From: Hydrogenophaga sp.
GTDB lineage: Bacteria > Pseudomonadota > Gammaproteobacteria > Burkholderiales > Burkholderiaceae_C
NCBI GenBank assembly: GCA_021154985.1
Contig: JAJNQE010000139.1
Span: forward strand, 1 to 64,000
Length of the DNA: 64,000 nucleotides
Direction of reading: 5' to 3'
Below the pieces are notes generated by a model. It searched no databases and had not been told where the DNA came from. It saw nothing but the letters and a program-made list of their open reading frames with translations. Both the position numbers and the translations under genes were made by a program. The stretch's first letter is position 1; each line of letters begins with the position of its first letter. Below, one piece after another: positions 27,009 through 36,074 of this stretch.

Positions 27009-27795
27009 GGTTCGGCTCCACCACCGCTGCGTGGTGCTTGCGCTGCCCTGCATGGCCATGGCCCAGATAGGCCTCGACCACGCGCGGGTCTTTCGACACG
27101 GTGGCGTAATCGCCTTCGGCCAGCACCTCGCCGCGCGCCAGCACGGTGATGCGGTCGCACAGGTCGGCCACCACCGAGAGGTTGTGCTCCACCATGAGCA
27201 CGGTGCGGCCCACCGCCGCCTGGCGGATCATGGCGGCGGCGTGGGCGATGTCTTCGGCGCCCATGCCGGCCATGGGTTCATCGAGCAGCAGCACGCGCGG
27301 CTCCAGCGCCAGCGTGGTGGCCAGTTCCAGCGCGCGCGTGCGGCCGTAGGGCAGTTCGCCTGCAAGATGGTTGGCCCACTCGGCAAGGCCGGCCTCGGCC
27401 AGCAACTCGTGGGTGCGCTCGTCGTAGGCCCGCAGCGCCACGTCGCTGCGCCACCAGTCCAGCGAGTGGCCGCGACGCCGCTGCACCGCCAGGCGCACGT
27501 TTTCAAACACGCTGAGCTGCCCGAACACCGCCGAGATCTGGAACGAGCGCACCAGGCCCAGGCGCGCCACCGCGTCGGCCGGGGTGCGGGTGATGTCGTG
27601 GCCGTCAAAACGGATGCTCCCGGCCGACGCGTCGATGAAACGTGTGAGCAGGTTGAAGCAGGTCGTCTTGCCCGCGCCGTTGGGCCCGATCAGGGCGTGG
27701 ATGCTGCCCTCGCGCACCGACAGGCTCACGCCGGAGACGGCGTGAAACCCGTTGAAGGTGCGCGAGAGTCCCTGCGTTTCCAGGATCGCGGTCAT
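27001..27795 (-). CDS. livG: ABC transporter ATPase LivG
   Basis: A 264-residue ATPase: Walker A GPNGAGKTT (about 38-46), signature-like ELPYGRTRALELATTLA and Walker B VLLLDEPMAGM, the LivG subfamily variant of the C-loop (LPYG instead of LSGG). The H-loop LMVEHNLSVV follows. It forms the ATP-binding pair with LivF and lies 7 bases downstream of the binding-protein gene. Confidence 0.9.
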   Translation of the reverse strand: MTAILETQGLSRTFNGFHAVSGVSLSVREGSIHALIGPNGAGKTTCFNLLTRFIDASAGSIRFDGHDITRTPADAVARLGLVRSFQISAVFGQLSVFENVRLAVQRRRGHSLDWWRSDVALRAYDERTHELLAEAGLAEWANHLAGELPYGRTRALELATTLALEPRVLLLDEPMAGMGAEDIAHAAAMIRQAAVGRTVLMVEHNLSVVADLCDRITVLARGEVLAEGDYATVSKDPRVVEAYLGHGHAGQRKHHAAVVEPNHG

Positions 27796-27802
27796 GCGCG
27801 CT

Positions 27803-29023
27803 TCAGCGCTTCACCAAATAGCAGGTGCTCTGCGCCAGGGGCATGAACGCCTGGTCGGCCGGGATCGTCTTGACCAGCTTCAAATAGTCCCACGGGCCCT
27901 TCGACTCGGCCGGGGTCTTCACCTGCCAGAGGTACATGTCGTGCACCATGCGGCCGTCTTCGCGGATCTTGCCGGCCTTGGTGAACATGTCGCTGATCGG
28001 CATCTCGCGCATCTTGGCTGACACGGCATCCGGATCGTCCGAACCCGCCGCCTGCACCGCCTTGAGGTAATGCATGGTCGACGAGTAGTCACCGGCGTGC
28101 GCCATGTTCGGCATCTGGCCACCCATGCGCGCCTGGTAACGCTTGGCGAACGCGCGCGAGTCGTCGTTCATGTCCCAGTACCAGGCGTTGGTGAGCTGCA
28201 GGCCTTGCGCCGTGGGCAAGCCGAGCGCGTGCACGTCGTTGATCCACAGCAGCAGCGCGGCCAGCTTCTGGTTTTTCGTGACACCGAATTCGTTGGCCGC
28301 CTTGATCGCGTTGATGGTGTCGTTGCCGGTGGAGGCCAGGCCAATGATCTTGGCCCTGGAGGCCTGCGCCTGCAACACATACGACGAGAAGTCGGTGGTG
28401 CCCAGCGGGTGGCGCGCAGCGCCCACCACACGGCCCTTGTTGGCACGCACCACATCGCCCACCTGCCCCTCCAGGCCGATGCCGAAGGCGAAGTCCACCG
28501 TGAGGAAGAACCAGGTGTCGCCACCACCTTCAACGATGCTGCGGCCGGTGCCGTTGGCCAGCGAATAAGCGTCGTAGGTGTAGTGCACCGTGTAGGGCGA
28601 GCATTGCGCGTTGGTCACGCCCACGTTGGACGCGTTATTCACGATCGCATGGCGTTTCTTCTCTTTCGCCACACCGGCCACGGCCAGCGCCACGCCCGAG
28701 TTGGCGAGGTCGTTGATCATGTCCACGCCGCCGTCGTACCACTCGCGCGCCTTCGCTGCGCCCACATCGGCCTTGTTCTGGTGGTCGGCGGAAACCACCT
28801 CGATCGGTTTGCCGAACATGTTGCCGCCGAAGTCCTCAACGGCCATCTTCACGGCCTCGACCGCGCCCTTGCCGGAGATGTCGGCGTACACGCCGGAGAT
28901 GTCCGTCAACACGCCGATGCGAAGCACGTCGTTCGACAGTTTGCCCTGGGTGTTTTGAGCGTGGGCCACGCCCACGCTGGTCACGGCAACAACGGATGCG
29001 GCTGCCCACAGTTTCAGATCCAT
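27803..29023 (-). CDS. ABC transporter periplasmic solute-binding protein (LivK-like)
   Basis: A 406-residue Peripla_BP_6 protein. Signal peptide MDLKLWAAASVVAVTSVGVA with cleavage at AHAQ, then LRIGVLTDISGVYADISGKG and AVAGVAKEKKRHAIVNNAS, typical of amide/branched-chain solute receptors. The ribosome site AGGAGAC is 7 bases before the ATG. It heads the livK-G-F transcript; the promoter must lie in the 388-base region upstream (29024-29411). Some members bind urea, amides or aromatic acids rather than amino acids. Confidence 0.88.
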   Translation of the reverse strand: MDLKLWAAASVVAVTSVGVAHAQNTQGKLSNDVLRIGVLTDISGVYADISGKGAVEAVKMAVEDFGGNMFGKPIEVVSADHQNKADVGAAKAREWYDGGVDMINDLANSGVALAVAGVAKEKKRHAIVNNASNVGVTNAQCSPYTVHYTYDAYSLANGTGRSIVEGGGDTWFFLTVDFAFGIGLEGQVGDVVRANKGRVVGAARHPLGTTDFSSYVLQAQASRAKIIGLASTGNDTINAIKAANEFGVTKNQKLAALLLWINDVHALGLPTAQGLQLTNAWYWDMNDDSRAFAKRYQARMGGQMPNMAHAGDYSSTMHYLKAVQAAGSDDPDAVSAKMREMPISDMFTKAGKIREDGRMVHDMYLWQVKTPAESKGPWDYLKLVKTIPADQAFMPLAQSTCYLVKR

Positions 29024-29411
29024 GCTCTTGTCTCCTGTTTGGTGTTGGCCCCGAACCCGGTGTTCGAGTGGGGCCCATCCTAGGAGAGGGGGTGCCCTGA
29101 AACCATGGGCGGGAGGCACAGGAAACTACTCAAAACCCACATGGACGCGGGTGCTCGGGGGAAGTTGACGCGCTGGATGGGCGGCTTTGGCGGCGGGGGT
29201 TGGCTGGCTGCAGTCGGGAGTTTTATGGAGGGAAAGGCCGGTGTGCAGCGGACTGAGACATCCGCACCTGGGCCGGACCAGCTGCTCTCGGCCAGGAGCA
29301 GTCGTTCACAGCCCTGTGCGCAACGCTCTCGTGTCCATTCGATGGGAGAGAGTGTCTAGGTGCAGGGGGCACCTGTATATTGGCGTCGCGTTTCATGCTG
29401 CTTGAAATACC
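29024..29411. other. Gene-free stretch with a hairpin
   Basis: 388 bases with no recognisable gene. It should hold the livK promoter. At 29358-29374 AGGTGC-AGGGG-GCACCT is a perfect 6-bp dyad, shortly before the start of the atypical gene at 29412. Composition becomes more AT-rich towards the right. Confidence 0.5.
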
Positions 29412-30482
29412 GTGACTGATCAACAATACGACGAGATGATGGTCCGTCATATCGAGGACCTGGAAAAACAGTCCCGCGAACGACTGACCGAAGCAGGCGA
29501 CCTGATTAGGGCATTCACGGATCTAGCTGCATCCAAGGGCGTGATCCTCAGCGCTGAGTCGTTCGAGTACATCCAGACCACCGGCATCGTCGCCAAGGCA
29601 CGAGGCATCGCAAGGACGCTATTGGGACCAATAAGGGCCGAGCGCGACGGACTGCTGCCGTTCAACGAGATCGCGAGGCGATTTCCTCCCAGCCCCTATT
29701 ACGAAGGATGCTTTGCCGGGCCCGTCTTTATCTTGATGGCTCACCCCTGTTACCGGCGTGGAATGCACCCAATCAACAACTGGGCCCCGAGGTTCACAGA
29801 CCTGTTCTGGCGGTTCGACGGCCTCGGCATAGAAAAGTACATTGCCCTCGACGAAGACCGGGTCCGGATAGACGTCGACGGGCTTGGCTATGTCGAGGCC
29901 GACACATGGTACGGCGCTCCCTTCGACGAGGACATACGAAACATCAAACCCGGAATCGCCAAGCTGCGCCCGCCCTTGGATCTCGAATCTCGGCATGTCT
30001 CCTTCTTCTTCGCCGACGCGTACTGTCTAGATATCAAGTGGAGCGAGTCGGATGGCATCAAGTCGTTCCAGGCCCTGGAAATGAAGACGGACAACATTCA
30101 GATCGAGGTCGGGGGGCAGCACTACTTCCCAGCCCGCTACTTGCACGCCGAGTTCGATCTCGCGGCCAACTGTTTCAGGCACTTCGACGGCGCGATCCAG
30201 CTTTTCACGGAAGAGGAATACTTCCTGAGACGGGATTCCGACTTCAACATGACGATGAAGAACCCTGCGCATATCAAGGCCAGATCGAGCAAAGTCTTCA
30301 AGATTAATGGCCCGCTGAAAACCGAAGATTGGGTCGAGTTCTGCTGTCACTTCTACACAGCCAATCCGCTTGCCTTCGAGTACTTCAGCGGTGAGTATCC
30401 GAAGCACGTCACAGAGATCCTCGAAAAGATCAGAGCTACGAATCGTAGCTCGCCGAAGGGATCTAACCTCGCCTCTGAGTGA
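29412..30482 (+). CDS. Hypothetical protein of atypical composition
   Basis: A 356-residue protein I do not recognise. It has no signal peptide or membrane segment. The N-terminal 70 residues are helical and charged (MVRHIEDLEKQSRERL), followed by a mixed region rich in aromatic residues (PINNWAPRFTDLFWRFD, FFFADAYCLDIKW) and many acidic residues. Codons such as ATA, AGA and CGA and the lower GC set it apart from neighbours, which suggests recent acquisition. The start is GTG at 29412 with no clear ribosome site; ATG 29445 (MMVRH) is an alternative. The gene stands alone between the liv operon and a convergent LysR gene. Confidence 0.6.
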   Translation: MTDQQYDEMMVRHIEDLEKQSRERLTEAGDLIRAFTDLAASKGVILSAESFEYIQTTGIVAKARGIARTLLGPIRAERDGLLPFNEIARRFPPSPYYEGCFAGPVFILMAHPCYRRGMHPINNWAPRFTDLFWRFDGLGIEKYIALDEDRVRIDVDGLGYVEADTWYGAPFDEDIRNIKPGIAKLRPPLDLESRHVSFFFADAYCLDIKWSESDGIKSFQALEMKTDNIQIEVGGQHYFPARYLHAEFDLAANCFRHFDGAIQLFTEEEYFLRRDSDFNMTMKNPAHIKARSSKVFKINGPLKTEDWVEFCCHFYTANPLAFEYFSGEYPKHVTEILEKIRATNRSSPKGSNLASE

Positions 30483-30672
30483 GTGTGTGGAGAAGGTCCG
30501 CTCCGGGTCGGGATCTGCCGGCCATGCACTGAGGGCGAACGTCTTAGCTAGTCTTACGCCGCCCTTCGCGGCACCCTGCCCGCAGCTTCTCTCCGATTGA
30601 GATCCAGGGCTTTCGTCTGATCCCGCAACGCTCGGCTGGAACGGGCTCAACCATCCGCCTTGAAGAGCAGTC

Positions 30673-31596
30673 TCACCTCGCCCGGCGACCCTCGGCACGG
30701 GGCTCGCGATCCAGCAAGCAGTCGACGAATGCGCCCAAGGCGGGCGAGGGGTGGCGGCGGTTGGAGTAGTACAGGAACAGACCGGGCCGTGTGATCGACC
30801 AGTCGCCGAGTACCTGAACCAGACGCCCTTGAGAGAGGTGCTCGTCGACGTGTTCGCGGTCGAATGCATAGGAGATGCCCAGCCCCTGCACGGCGGCGGC
30901 GATGCCGATGTCCGAGTGATTGGTGACCAAGGGCCCCTCCGCCGCGATCTCCAGTCGCTTGCCTTTCTTTTCAAATGCCCAGTGCCACGCACTGCCGTCT
31001 TGCTGCAGCCGCCAGTTGATGCAGGCGTGGTGGTGCAGGTCGGCGGGTGCTCGCGGCATGCCTCGCTCCTTCAAATAGTCCGGGGACGCCACGGCAATCA
31101 TTTTCAAGTCGGGCGTGAGGCGAACGGCAATCATGTCTTTTTCCAGCCGTGCGCCCACGCGGATGCCGGCGTCGAAGCGGCCCGCGACGATGTCGCTCAG
31201 TCCGTCGTCCACCACGATGTCCAGCACCACGTCGGGGTGCGCGCGGTGAAACCGGCCCAGCCGTGGCGCGATGATCTGCCGCGCCGCCATGGCCAGCGTG
31301 TTGATGCGCAACGTCCCGCTCGTCTGGCCAGCCGCCGCACTGGCCTCGGCCACAGCGTCGGCCATGTCGCGGAACAAGGGAGCGATGCGCGTGTAGAGCT
31401 GGTCGCCGGTGGCGGTGGGTGCCACGCTGCGCGTGGTGCGGTTCAGGAGCCGGGCGCCCAGCCGGTCCTCCAGCTGGCGAATGGTCTGGCTGAGTGCCGA
31501 AGGCGAGAGGCCCAGGTGCTCTGCGGCTCGCGCAAAGCTCGCCCGCTCCACCACCGCAACAAAGGCCTTCAGTTCGGCGAATTCGGATCCACGCAT
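30673..31596 (-). CDS. LysR-family transcriptional regulator
   Basis: A 307-residue LysR protein: HTH FARAAEHLGLSPSALSQTIRQLEDRLG followed by LLNRTTRSVAPTATG, then the substrate-binding domain (GTLRINTLAMAARQI, FDAGIRVGARLEKDMI). The start at 31596 (MRGSEF) was preferred to the TTG at 31626. It is transcribed away from the SnoaL/SDR pair across a 98-base gap, the typical arrangement of a LysR activator and its target. Confidence 0.85.
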   Translation of the reverse strand: MRGSEFAELKAFVAVVERASFARAAEHLGLSPSALSQTIRQLEDRLGARLLNRTTRSVAPTATGDQLYTRIAPLFRDMADAVAEASAAAGQTSGTLRINTLAMAARQIIAPRLGRFHRAHPDVVLDIVVDDGLSDIVAGRFDAGIRVGARLEKDMIAVRLTPDLKMIAVASPDYLKERGMPRAPADLHHHACINWRLQQDGSAWHWAFEKKGKRLEIAAEGPLVTNHSDIGIAAAVQGLGISYAFDREHVDEHLSQGRLVQVLGDWSITRPGLFLYYSNRRHPSPALGAFVDCLLDREPRAEGRRAR

Positions 31597-31694
31597 TCTG
31601 TATCCGTTACTAAACAAGCTATTCAAATTCTAGATCATTCACTTATTTTTCTCCGGGCTGCATTCTCTGGGCTCCACCAACAGGAGTTACCACC

Positions 31695-32024
31695 ATGAAC
31701 CAGCCGACGCTCCCCGAACCGATTGCCGCCTACTTCGCTGCCGATCGGCAAAACCCTGCGGCGGTGGCCCGTTGCTTCACGGCACAAGCCACCGTGAAAG
31801 ACGAGGGCAAGACCCACACCGGGATTGACGCCATCAAAGCCTGGAAGGCTGCAGCGTCCACGCAATACAGCTACACCACCGAGCCGTTTGCCCTGTTGCA
31901 GCAGAACGGGCAGCACATCGTGAGCGGCCGAGTGGCGGGCAACTTCCCGGGCAGCCCGGTCGATCTTCAATACCGCTTTCGTCTCGAACGCGGGCTGATC
32001 GCCAGCCTGGAGATCACAGCATGA
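31695..32024 (+). CDS. SnoaL/NTF2-like protein
   Basis: A 109-residue NTF2-fold protein: [22 protein letters not shown] at the N-terminus and [18 protein letters not shown] at the C-terminus. The family includes polyketide cyclases, hydratases and ligand-binding proteins of unknown activity. Its TGA overlaps the start of the next gene (ATGA), so the two are translated together. Probably regulated by the divergent LysR protein. Confidence 0.85.
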   Translation: MNQPTLPEPIAAYFAADRQNPAAVARCFTAQATVKDEGKTHTGIDAIKAWKAAASTQYSYTTEPFALLQQNGQHIVSGRVAGNFPGSPVDLQYRFRLERGLIASLEITA

Positions 32025-32803
32025 GCTTCGACCTTCAACTCCATGGGCAACGCGCGCTGGTCACCGGTGGTACCAAAGGCGTGGGTGCGGCCGTCGTTCA
32101 AGGCCTGCTCGATGCCGGCGTGCAGGTGATGACCACGGCGCGCTCCGTGCCGGCGCATGCACCGCCCGGCCTGATCCACATGGCCGCCGACCTGTCCACG
32201 GCCGAGGGGGCTGCGGCGGTGGCCCAACGGGTGCTGCAGCACTGGGGCGGGGTCGACATTCTGGTCAATGTGCTGGGCGGTTCCAGCGCGCCGGGTGGCG
32301 GCTTCGCGGCGCTGGACGACGCGCAATGGTTGGCAGAACTGAACCAGAACCTCATGCCCGCCGTGCGCCTGGACCGCGCGCTGCTGCCGGCCATGCTGGC
32401 TCGAGGTTCAGGCGTCATCGTGCACGTCAGCTCGATCCAGCGCCTGCTGCCGTTGCCGGAGTCGACCACGGCCTACGCTGCGGCCAAAGCCGCCTTGAGC
32501 ACCTACAGCAAGGCTTTGTCGAAAGAGGTCACGCCTCAGGGTGTGCGTGTGCTGAGCGTGGCGCCCGGCTGGGTGGCAACCGACGCCGCCCAGGCGTTGG
32601 TGGAGCGCGTGGCCACCCAGGCCAACACAGACCTCGAGGGAGGACGGCAGATCATCATGCGGTCGCTGGGCGGCATTCCGCTGGGCCGACCGGCAACGCC
32701 ACAGGAAGTGGCCGACCTCATCGTGTTTCTGGCGTCACCGCGCGCGGGTTCGATCACGGGCACGGAGTACGTGATCGACGGGGGCACGGTCCCGACCCTC
32801 TGA
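32021..32803 (+). CDS. Short-chain dehydrogenase/reductase
   Basis: A 260-residue classical SDR. Nucleotide motif TGGTKGVG (17-24), NVLGG, and the catalytic SSIQ...YAAAK are all in order, with the usual [13 protein letters not shown]-terminus. It is a plain oxidoreductase of unknown substrate, co-transcribed with the SnoaL-like gene (4-base overlap). Confidence 0.88.
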   Translation: MSFDLQLHGQRALVTGGTKGVGAAVVQGLLDAGVQVMTTARSVPAHAPPGLIHMAADLSTAEGAAAVAQRVLQHWGGVDILVNVLGGSSAPGGGFAALDDAQWLAELNQNLMPAVRLDRALLPAMLARGSGVIVHVSSIQRLLPLPESTTAYAAAKAALSTYSKALSKEVTPQGVRVLSVAPGWVATDAAQALVERVATQANTDLEGGRQIIMRSLGGIPLGRPATPQEVADLIVFLASPRAGSITGTEYVIDGGTVPTL

Positions 32804-32832
32804 AGTTGTGCCGCCCGCGAGGCGGCGCAACT
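32804..32832. terminator. Hairpin between convergent genes
   Basis: AGTTGTGCCGCC-CGCGA-GGCGGCGCAACT, 12-bp arms with one mismatch, directly after the SDR stop and reaching the hydratase stop at 32832. Probably a shared terminator; there is no T tract. Confidence 0.55.
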
Positions 32833-33596
32833 CACACCTTCGAAAAGTCGGGCTTGCGGCGCTCCATGAACGCACCAAACGCTTCTTTCGCTGCCGGCTC
32901 GCCGAGCATGCGGCCGAAGCTCGCGCCTTCTTCGGCCATCACAGCCATCACCTGCTTGAGCTGACCCTGCTTCATGAGGCGCTTGGTTTCGATGAGCGAG
33001 CTGATGGGTTTGGCGGCCATCTTTCGGGCCACGGTCTGGGCATAGCCGGCCACCTCCAGCGGCGGCAGCACGCGGTTGACCAGGCCCACTTCGAGCGCGG
33101 CCTCGGCCATGAAGGGCTCGCCCAGCAAGAGCGCTTCTGCAGCGCGGTGGTAGCCCAGCATCTGCGGCACCAGCAGGCTGCTGGCGGCTTCGGGGCACAG
33201 GCCGAGGTTGACGAAGGGCATGGAGAAGGCGGCGTTGTCGCCTGCGTAGACCAGGTCGCAATGGAACAGCAGCGTGGTGCCAATGCCCACGGCCGGGCCA
33301 CACACAGCAGCGATCAGCGGCTTGGGGAACTGTGCGATGCCGCGCAGGAAACGGAACACCGGTGAATCGGTGGTGGCGGGCGGGTTGTTCAGAAAATCGG
33401 CAATGTCGTTGCCGGCAGAGAAGATGGCTTCGTTGCCCTGGAACACGACGCAGCGCACCTGTGCATCGTCTTGCGCGGCCTGCAGCGCATCGGCCAGCGC
33501 GCTGTACATGGCGGCGGTGATCGAGTTCTTTTTGTCGGGGCGGTTGAACGTGAGGGTGCAGACGCCGGCTTCGGTGTGGACGAGGATGTCGCTCAT
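32832..33596 (-). CDS. Enoyl-CoA hydratase/isomerase
   Basis: A 254-residue crotonase. The oxyanion-hole region is at IFSAGNDIADF (about 65-75) and GPAVGIGTTLLFHCDL (about 103-118). LGLCPEAASSLL follows at the usual place. The catalytic Glu positions of bona fide hydratases are not clear, so an isomerase role is possible. Start at 33596 (MSDILV); a slightly longer start at 33617 exists. It stands between the convergent SDR and the divergent PlpD-like gene. Confidence 0.85.
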   Translation of the reverse strand: MSDILVHTEAGVCTLTFNRPDKKNSITAAMYSALADALQAAQDDAQVRCVVFQGNEAIFSAGNDIADFLNNPPATTDSPVFRFLRGIAQFPKPLIAAVCGPAVGIGTTLLFHCDLVYAGDNAAFSMPFVNLGLCPEAASSLLVPQMLGYHRAAEALLLGEPFMAEAALEVGLVNRVLPPLEVAGYAQTVARKMAAKPISSLIETKRLMKQGQLKQVMAVMAEEGASFGRMLGEPAAKEAFGAFMERRKPDFSKV

Positions 33597-33802
33597 GGGG
33601 TGTCTCTCGGTGGGCAAAAGGGGGCAGCGCAGGGCTGACAGGGAAGCCGCAAATTACCACGAACGGGCGTGCTTTTCTGGGTCGTTCTCCCAAGGCCTGA
33701 CGGCTGCGTGACAGCATGTATCGGTGCCCGTTGTCGGTGAGTGCCCGCCTACACTTGGCCGCATCCCGGCGCCTGCGCGCCAACCCAGCTCACAGGTGTT
33801 TC

Positions 33803-36067
33803 ATGCGCTCCCGTTTCATCCCCCTTCTCTTTGCCGCCCTGGCGAGCTTGCTCGGGCCCCTGCCCGCGGTGGCGCAAGACGCTGGCGCTCAAGCGCGCCC
33901 GCGCGTGGCCCTGGTGCTCTCGGGCGGCGGAGCGCGCGGCTTCGCGCACGTGGGTGTGCTCAAGGCGCTGGAAGCGGCGCGCGTCCCGGTGGACATGATC
34001 GTGGGCACGTCCATGGGCGCGATCATCGGCGGCTTGTATGCCAGCGGGATGAAGGCCGACGACCTGGAGCGCGAGATCCTGGCGGTGGACTGGGGTGGCC
34101 TGTTCAACAGCCGCGAGCCGCGCCAACTGCTCTCGCAGCGCCGCAAGGAAGAAGACTTTGAACTCTCGCCCGTGCTGCAGCTGGGGTTTCGCAATGGCGA
34201 ATTCCTGCTGCCCACGGGCGCGGTGTCGAGCCGCTCGCTGGAGGTGCTGCTGCGCCGCTACACGCTCTCCACCCGCCACCTCGAATCGTTCGACCAGTTG
34301 CCCACGCCGTTTCGAGCCGTGGCCACCGACATGGAGACCGGGCGCGCGGTGGTGATGGACCGGGGCGATCTGTCCGCGGCCCTGCGCGCGAGCATGTCGG
34401 TGCCCGGGGTGTTCTCGCCGCTGTCGATCAACGACCGCATCCTGGGCGATGGCGGGCTGGTGAACAACCTGCCGGTGGACGTGGCGCGCGCCATGGGGGC
34501 CGAGGTGATCATCGCGGTGAACATCGGCACGCCGCTGGCCGGGCGCGACACGCTGGGCACGGTGCTGGGCGTGACCACGCAGATGGTCAACATCCTGACC
34601 GAACAGAACGTGCAGGCCAGCATTGCCACGCTCACCCCCAAAGACCTGCTGCTCGCGCCGCAGCTGGGCAAGCTCACCTCGGCCGATTTCGACAAGGCCG
34701 AGGAGCTGGTGAAGATCGGCAACGAGTACGCGGGCACGGTGCGCGAGGCGCTGGCGCTGTTTGCGGTGGACGCCCCGCGCTACGCGAGCTGGGTGCAGGC
34801 GCGCAGCACACAGGCCCTGGCCAACGCCGACCGCGTGGGGCGCATCGGCGCCATCCGTTTCGAAGGCGTGAGCGAAGAGCGGGCGGCGCGCCTGGCCAGG
34901 GCGCTGGAGGCCGAGCCGGGCCAGCGGGTGGACGTGCCCAAGATCGAAGCCGATCTGCGCAAGCTCGCGGTGAGTGGCGACTACGAGCGCATCGACTACA
35001 CACTGACCCGTCGCGAGGACAACGGCACGGAAGACCTCACGATCAACCTGCGCGAGAACGCCTGGGGCCCGAACTACCTGCGCGTGGGCCTTGATTTGCG
35101 CACCGACTTTCAGGGCCAGGGTGCCTTCAACCTGCGCATCAGCCACAACCGGCACTGGCTCAACGAGAGCGGCGCCGAATGGCGCAACCGGGTGCAGCTC
35201 GGCGAGACGCTGGGGCTGTATTCCGAGCTCTACCAACCGCTGACGAACTCCAGCGACCGCTTCGTGGCAGCCTACGTGGACACCAGCCTGCGCCGTGTGG
35301 AGCTCTACAACGATGTGGGTCAGTCGATCGCACTCATACAGCGACAAGGCATTCAGGCTGGTGTGGATCTGGGCTGGCCCATGGGCCTGCTGGGCAACGT
35401 GGGCGACATGCGGGTCGGCCTGGTGGCGGGGCATCGCAAAGTCACGCCCGAGCTGATCGCCGGCGTGGAACCGCAGGATCTGGTGGGCACGCTCAACTGG
35501 AACGAGGTGGGCGTGCGCGGAGCCGTCATCGCCGACCAGCTGGACTTCGCGAACTTCCCGTCGCGCGGCTATCGGGCCGAGGGTGAAGTGGTGCTGGGGC
35601 GGCGCTCGTTCAGCGGCGTGGCCACCGGCAGCGGCAGCTTTACCCGACTGGAAGGAACGGCCACCGGCGTGAAAACCTGGGGCGTTCACACACTCAACAT
35701 GGGTGCGCGGTTTGCGTATGCGAGTCAGATTCCGGTGGGCGCGGCGGATGAGTACGCGCTCGGCGGGTTCCAGCAGCTGTCGGGTTATCGCGTGGGCCAG
35801 GTGGCGGGCAACTACCTGCTGTTTGGCCGCGCGACCTACTACCAGCGCCTGCCGTACAACGTGGGTGTGGCGCGTGCCCTCTTCGTGGGCGGATCGATCG
35901 AAGCGGGCAACGCCTGGTCGGAACGCCAGGACATTTCGGCGCGCAGCCTGCGCGCGGGCGGGAGCCTCTTCGTGGGGGCCGACACCGGCATCGGCCCGCT
36001 GTACCTCAGCGTGGTGAGCGCGCCCAAGGGCTACACCGGGCTCTACCTGTTCCTGGGTCGCCCCTGA
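33803..36067 (+). CDS. Patatin-like outer-membrane phospholipase (PlpD-like type Vd autotransporter)
   Basis: A 754-residue secreted protein. Signal peptide MRSRFIPLLFAALASLLG with cleavage near AVAQDA; patatin domain 35-330 with oxyanion loop GGGARG (41-46), nucleophile GTSMG (S70) and DGGLVNN (Asp about 215); then a POTRA-like segment (IGAIRFEGVSEERAARL, about 350) and a C-terminal beta-barrel ending in aromatic residues (YLFLGRP). This is the PlpD arrangement, in which the barrel exports the lipase to the cell surface. It may hydrolyse membrane phospholipids. It starts with a strong signal sequence and is not in an operon. Confidence 0.9.
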   Translation: MRSRFIPLLFAALASLLGPLPAVAQDAGAQARPRVALVLSGGGARGFAHVGVLKALEAARVPVDMIVGTSMGAIIGGLYASGMKADDLEREILAVDWGGLFNSREPRQLLSQRRKEEDFELSPVLQLGFRNGEFLLPTGAVSSRSLEVLLRRYTLSTRHLESFDQLPTPFRAVATDMETGRAVVMDRGDLSAALRASMSVPGVFSPLSINDRILGDGGLVNNLPVDVARAMGAEVIIAVNIGTPLAGRDTLGTVLGVTTQMVNILTEQNVQASIATLTPKDLLLAPQLGKLTSADFDKAEELVKIGNEYAGTVREALALFAVDAPRYASWVQARSTQALANADRVGRIGAIRFEGVSEERAARLARALEAEPGQRVDVPKIEADLRKLAVSGDYERIDYTLTRREDNGTEDLTINLRENAWGPNYLRVGLDLRTDFQGQGAFNLRISHNRHWLNESGAEWRNRVQLGETLGLYSELYQPLTNSSDRFVAAYVDTSLRRVELYNDVGQSIALIQRQGIQAGVDLGWPMGLLGNVGDMRVGLVAGHRKVTPELIAGVEPQDLVGTLNWNEVGVRGAVIADQLDFANFPSRGYRAEGEVVLGRRSFSGVATGSGSFTRLEGTATGVKTWGVHTLNMGARFAYASQIPVGAADEYALGGFQQLSGYRVGQVAGNYLLFGRATYYQRLPYNVGVARALFVGGSIEAGNAWSERQDISARSLRAGGSLFVGADTGIGPLYLSVVSAPKGYTGLYLFLGRP

Positions 36068-36074
36068 ACGCCGG

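Noticed and set aside
30483..30672. Possible small gene between the hypothetical gene and LysR
   Set aside because: Only short unsupported frames; no ribosome site or similarity.
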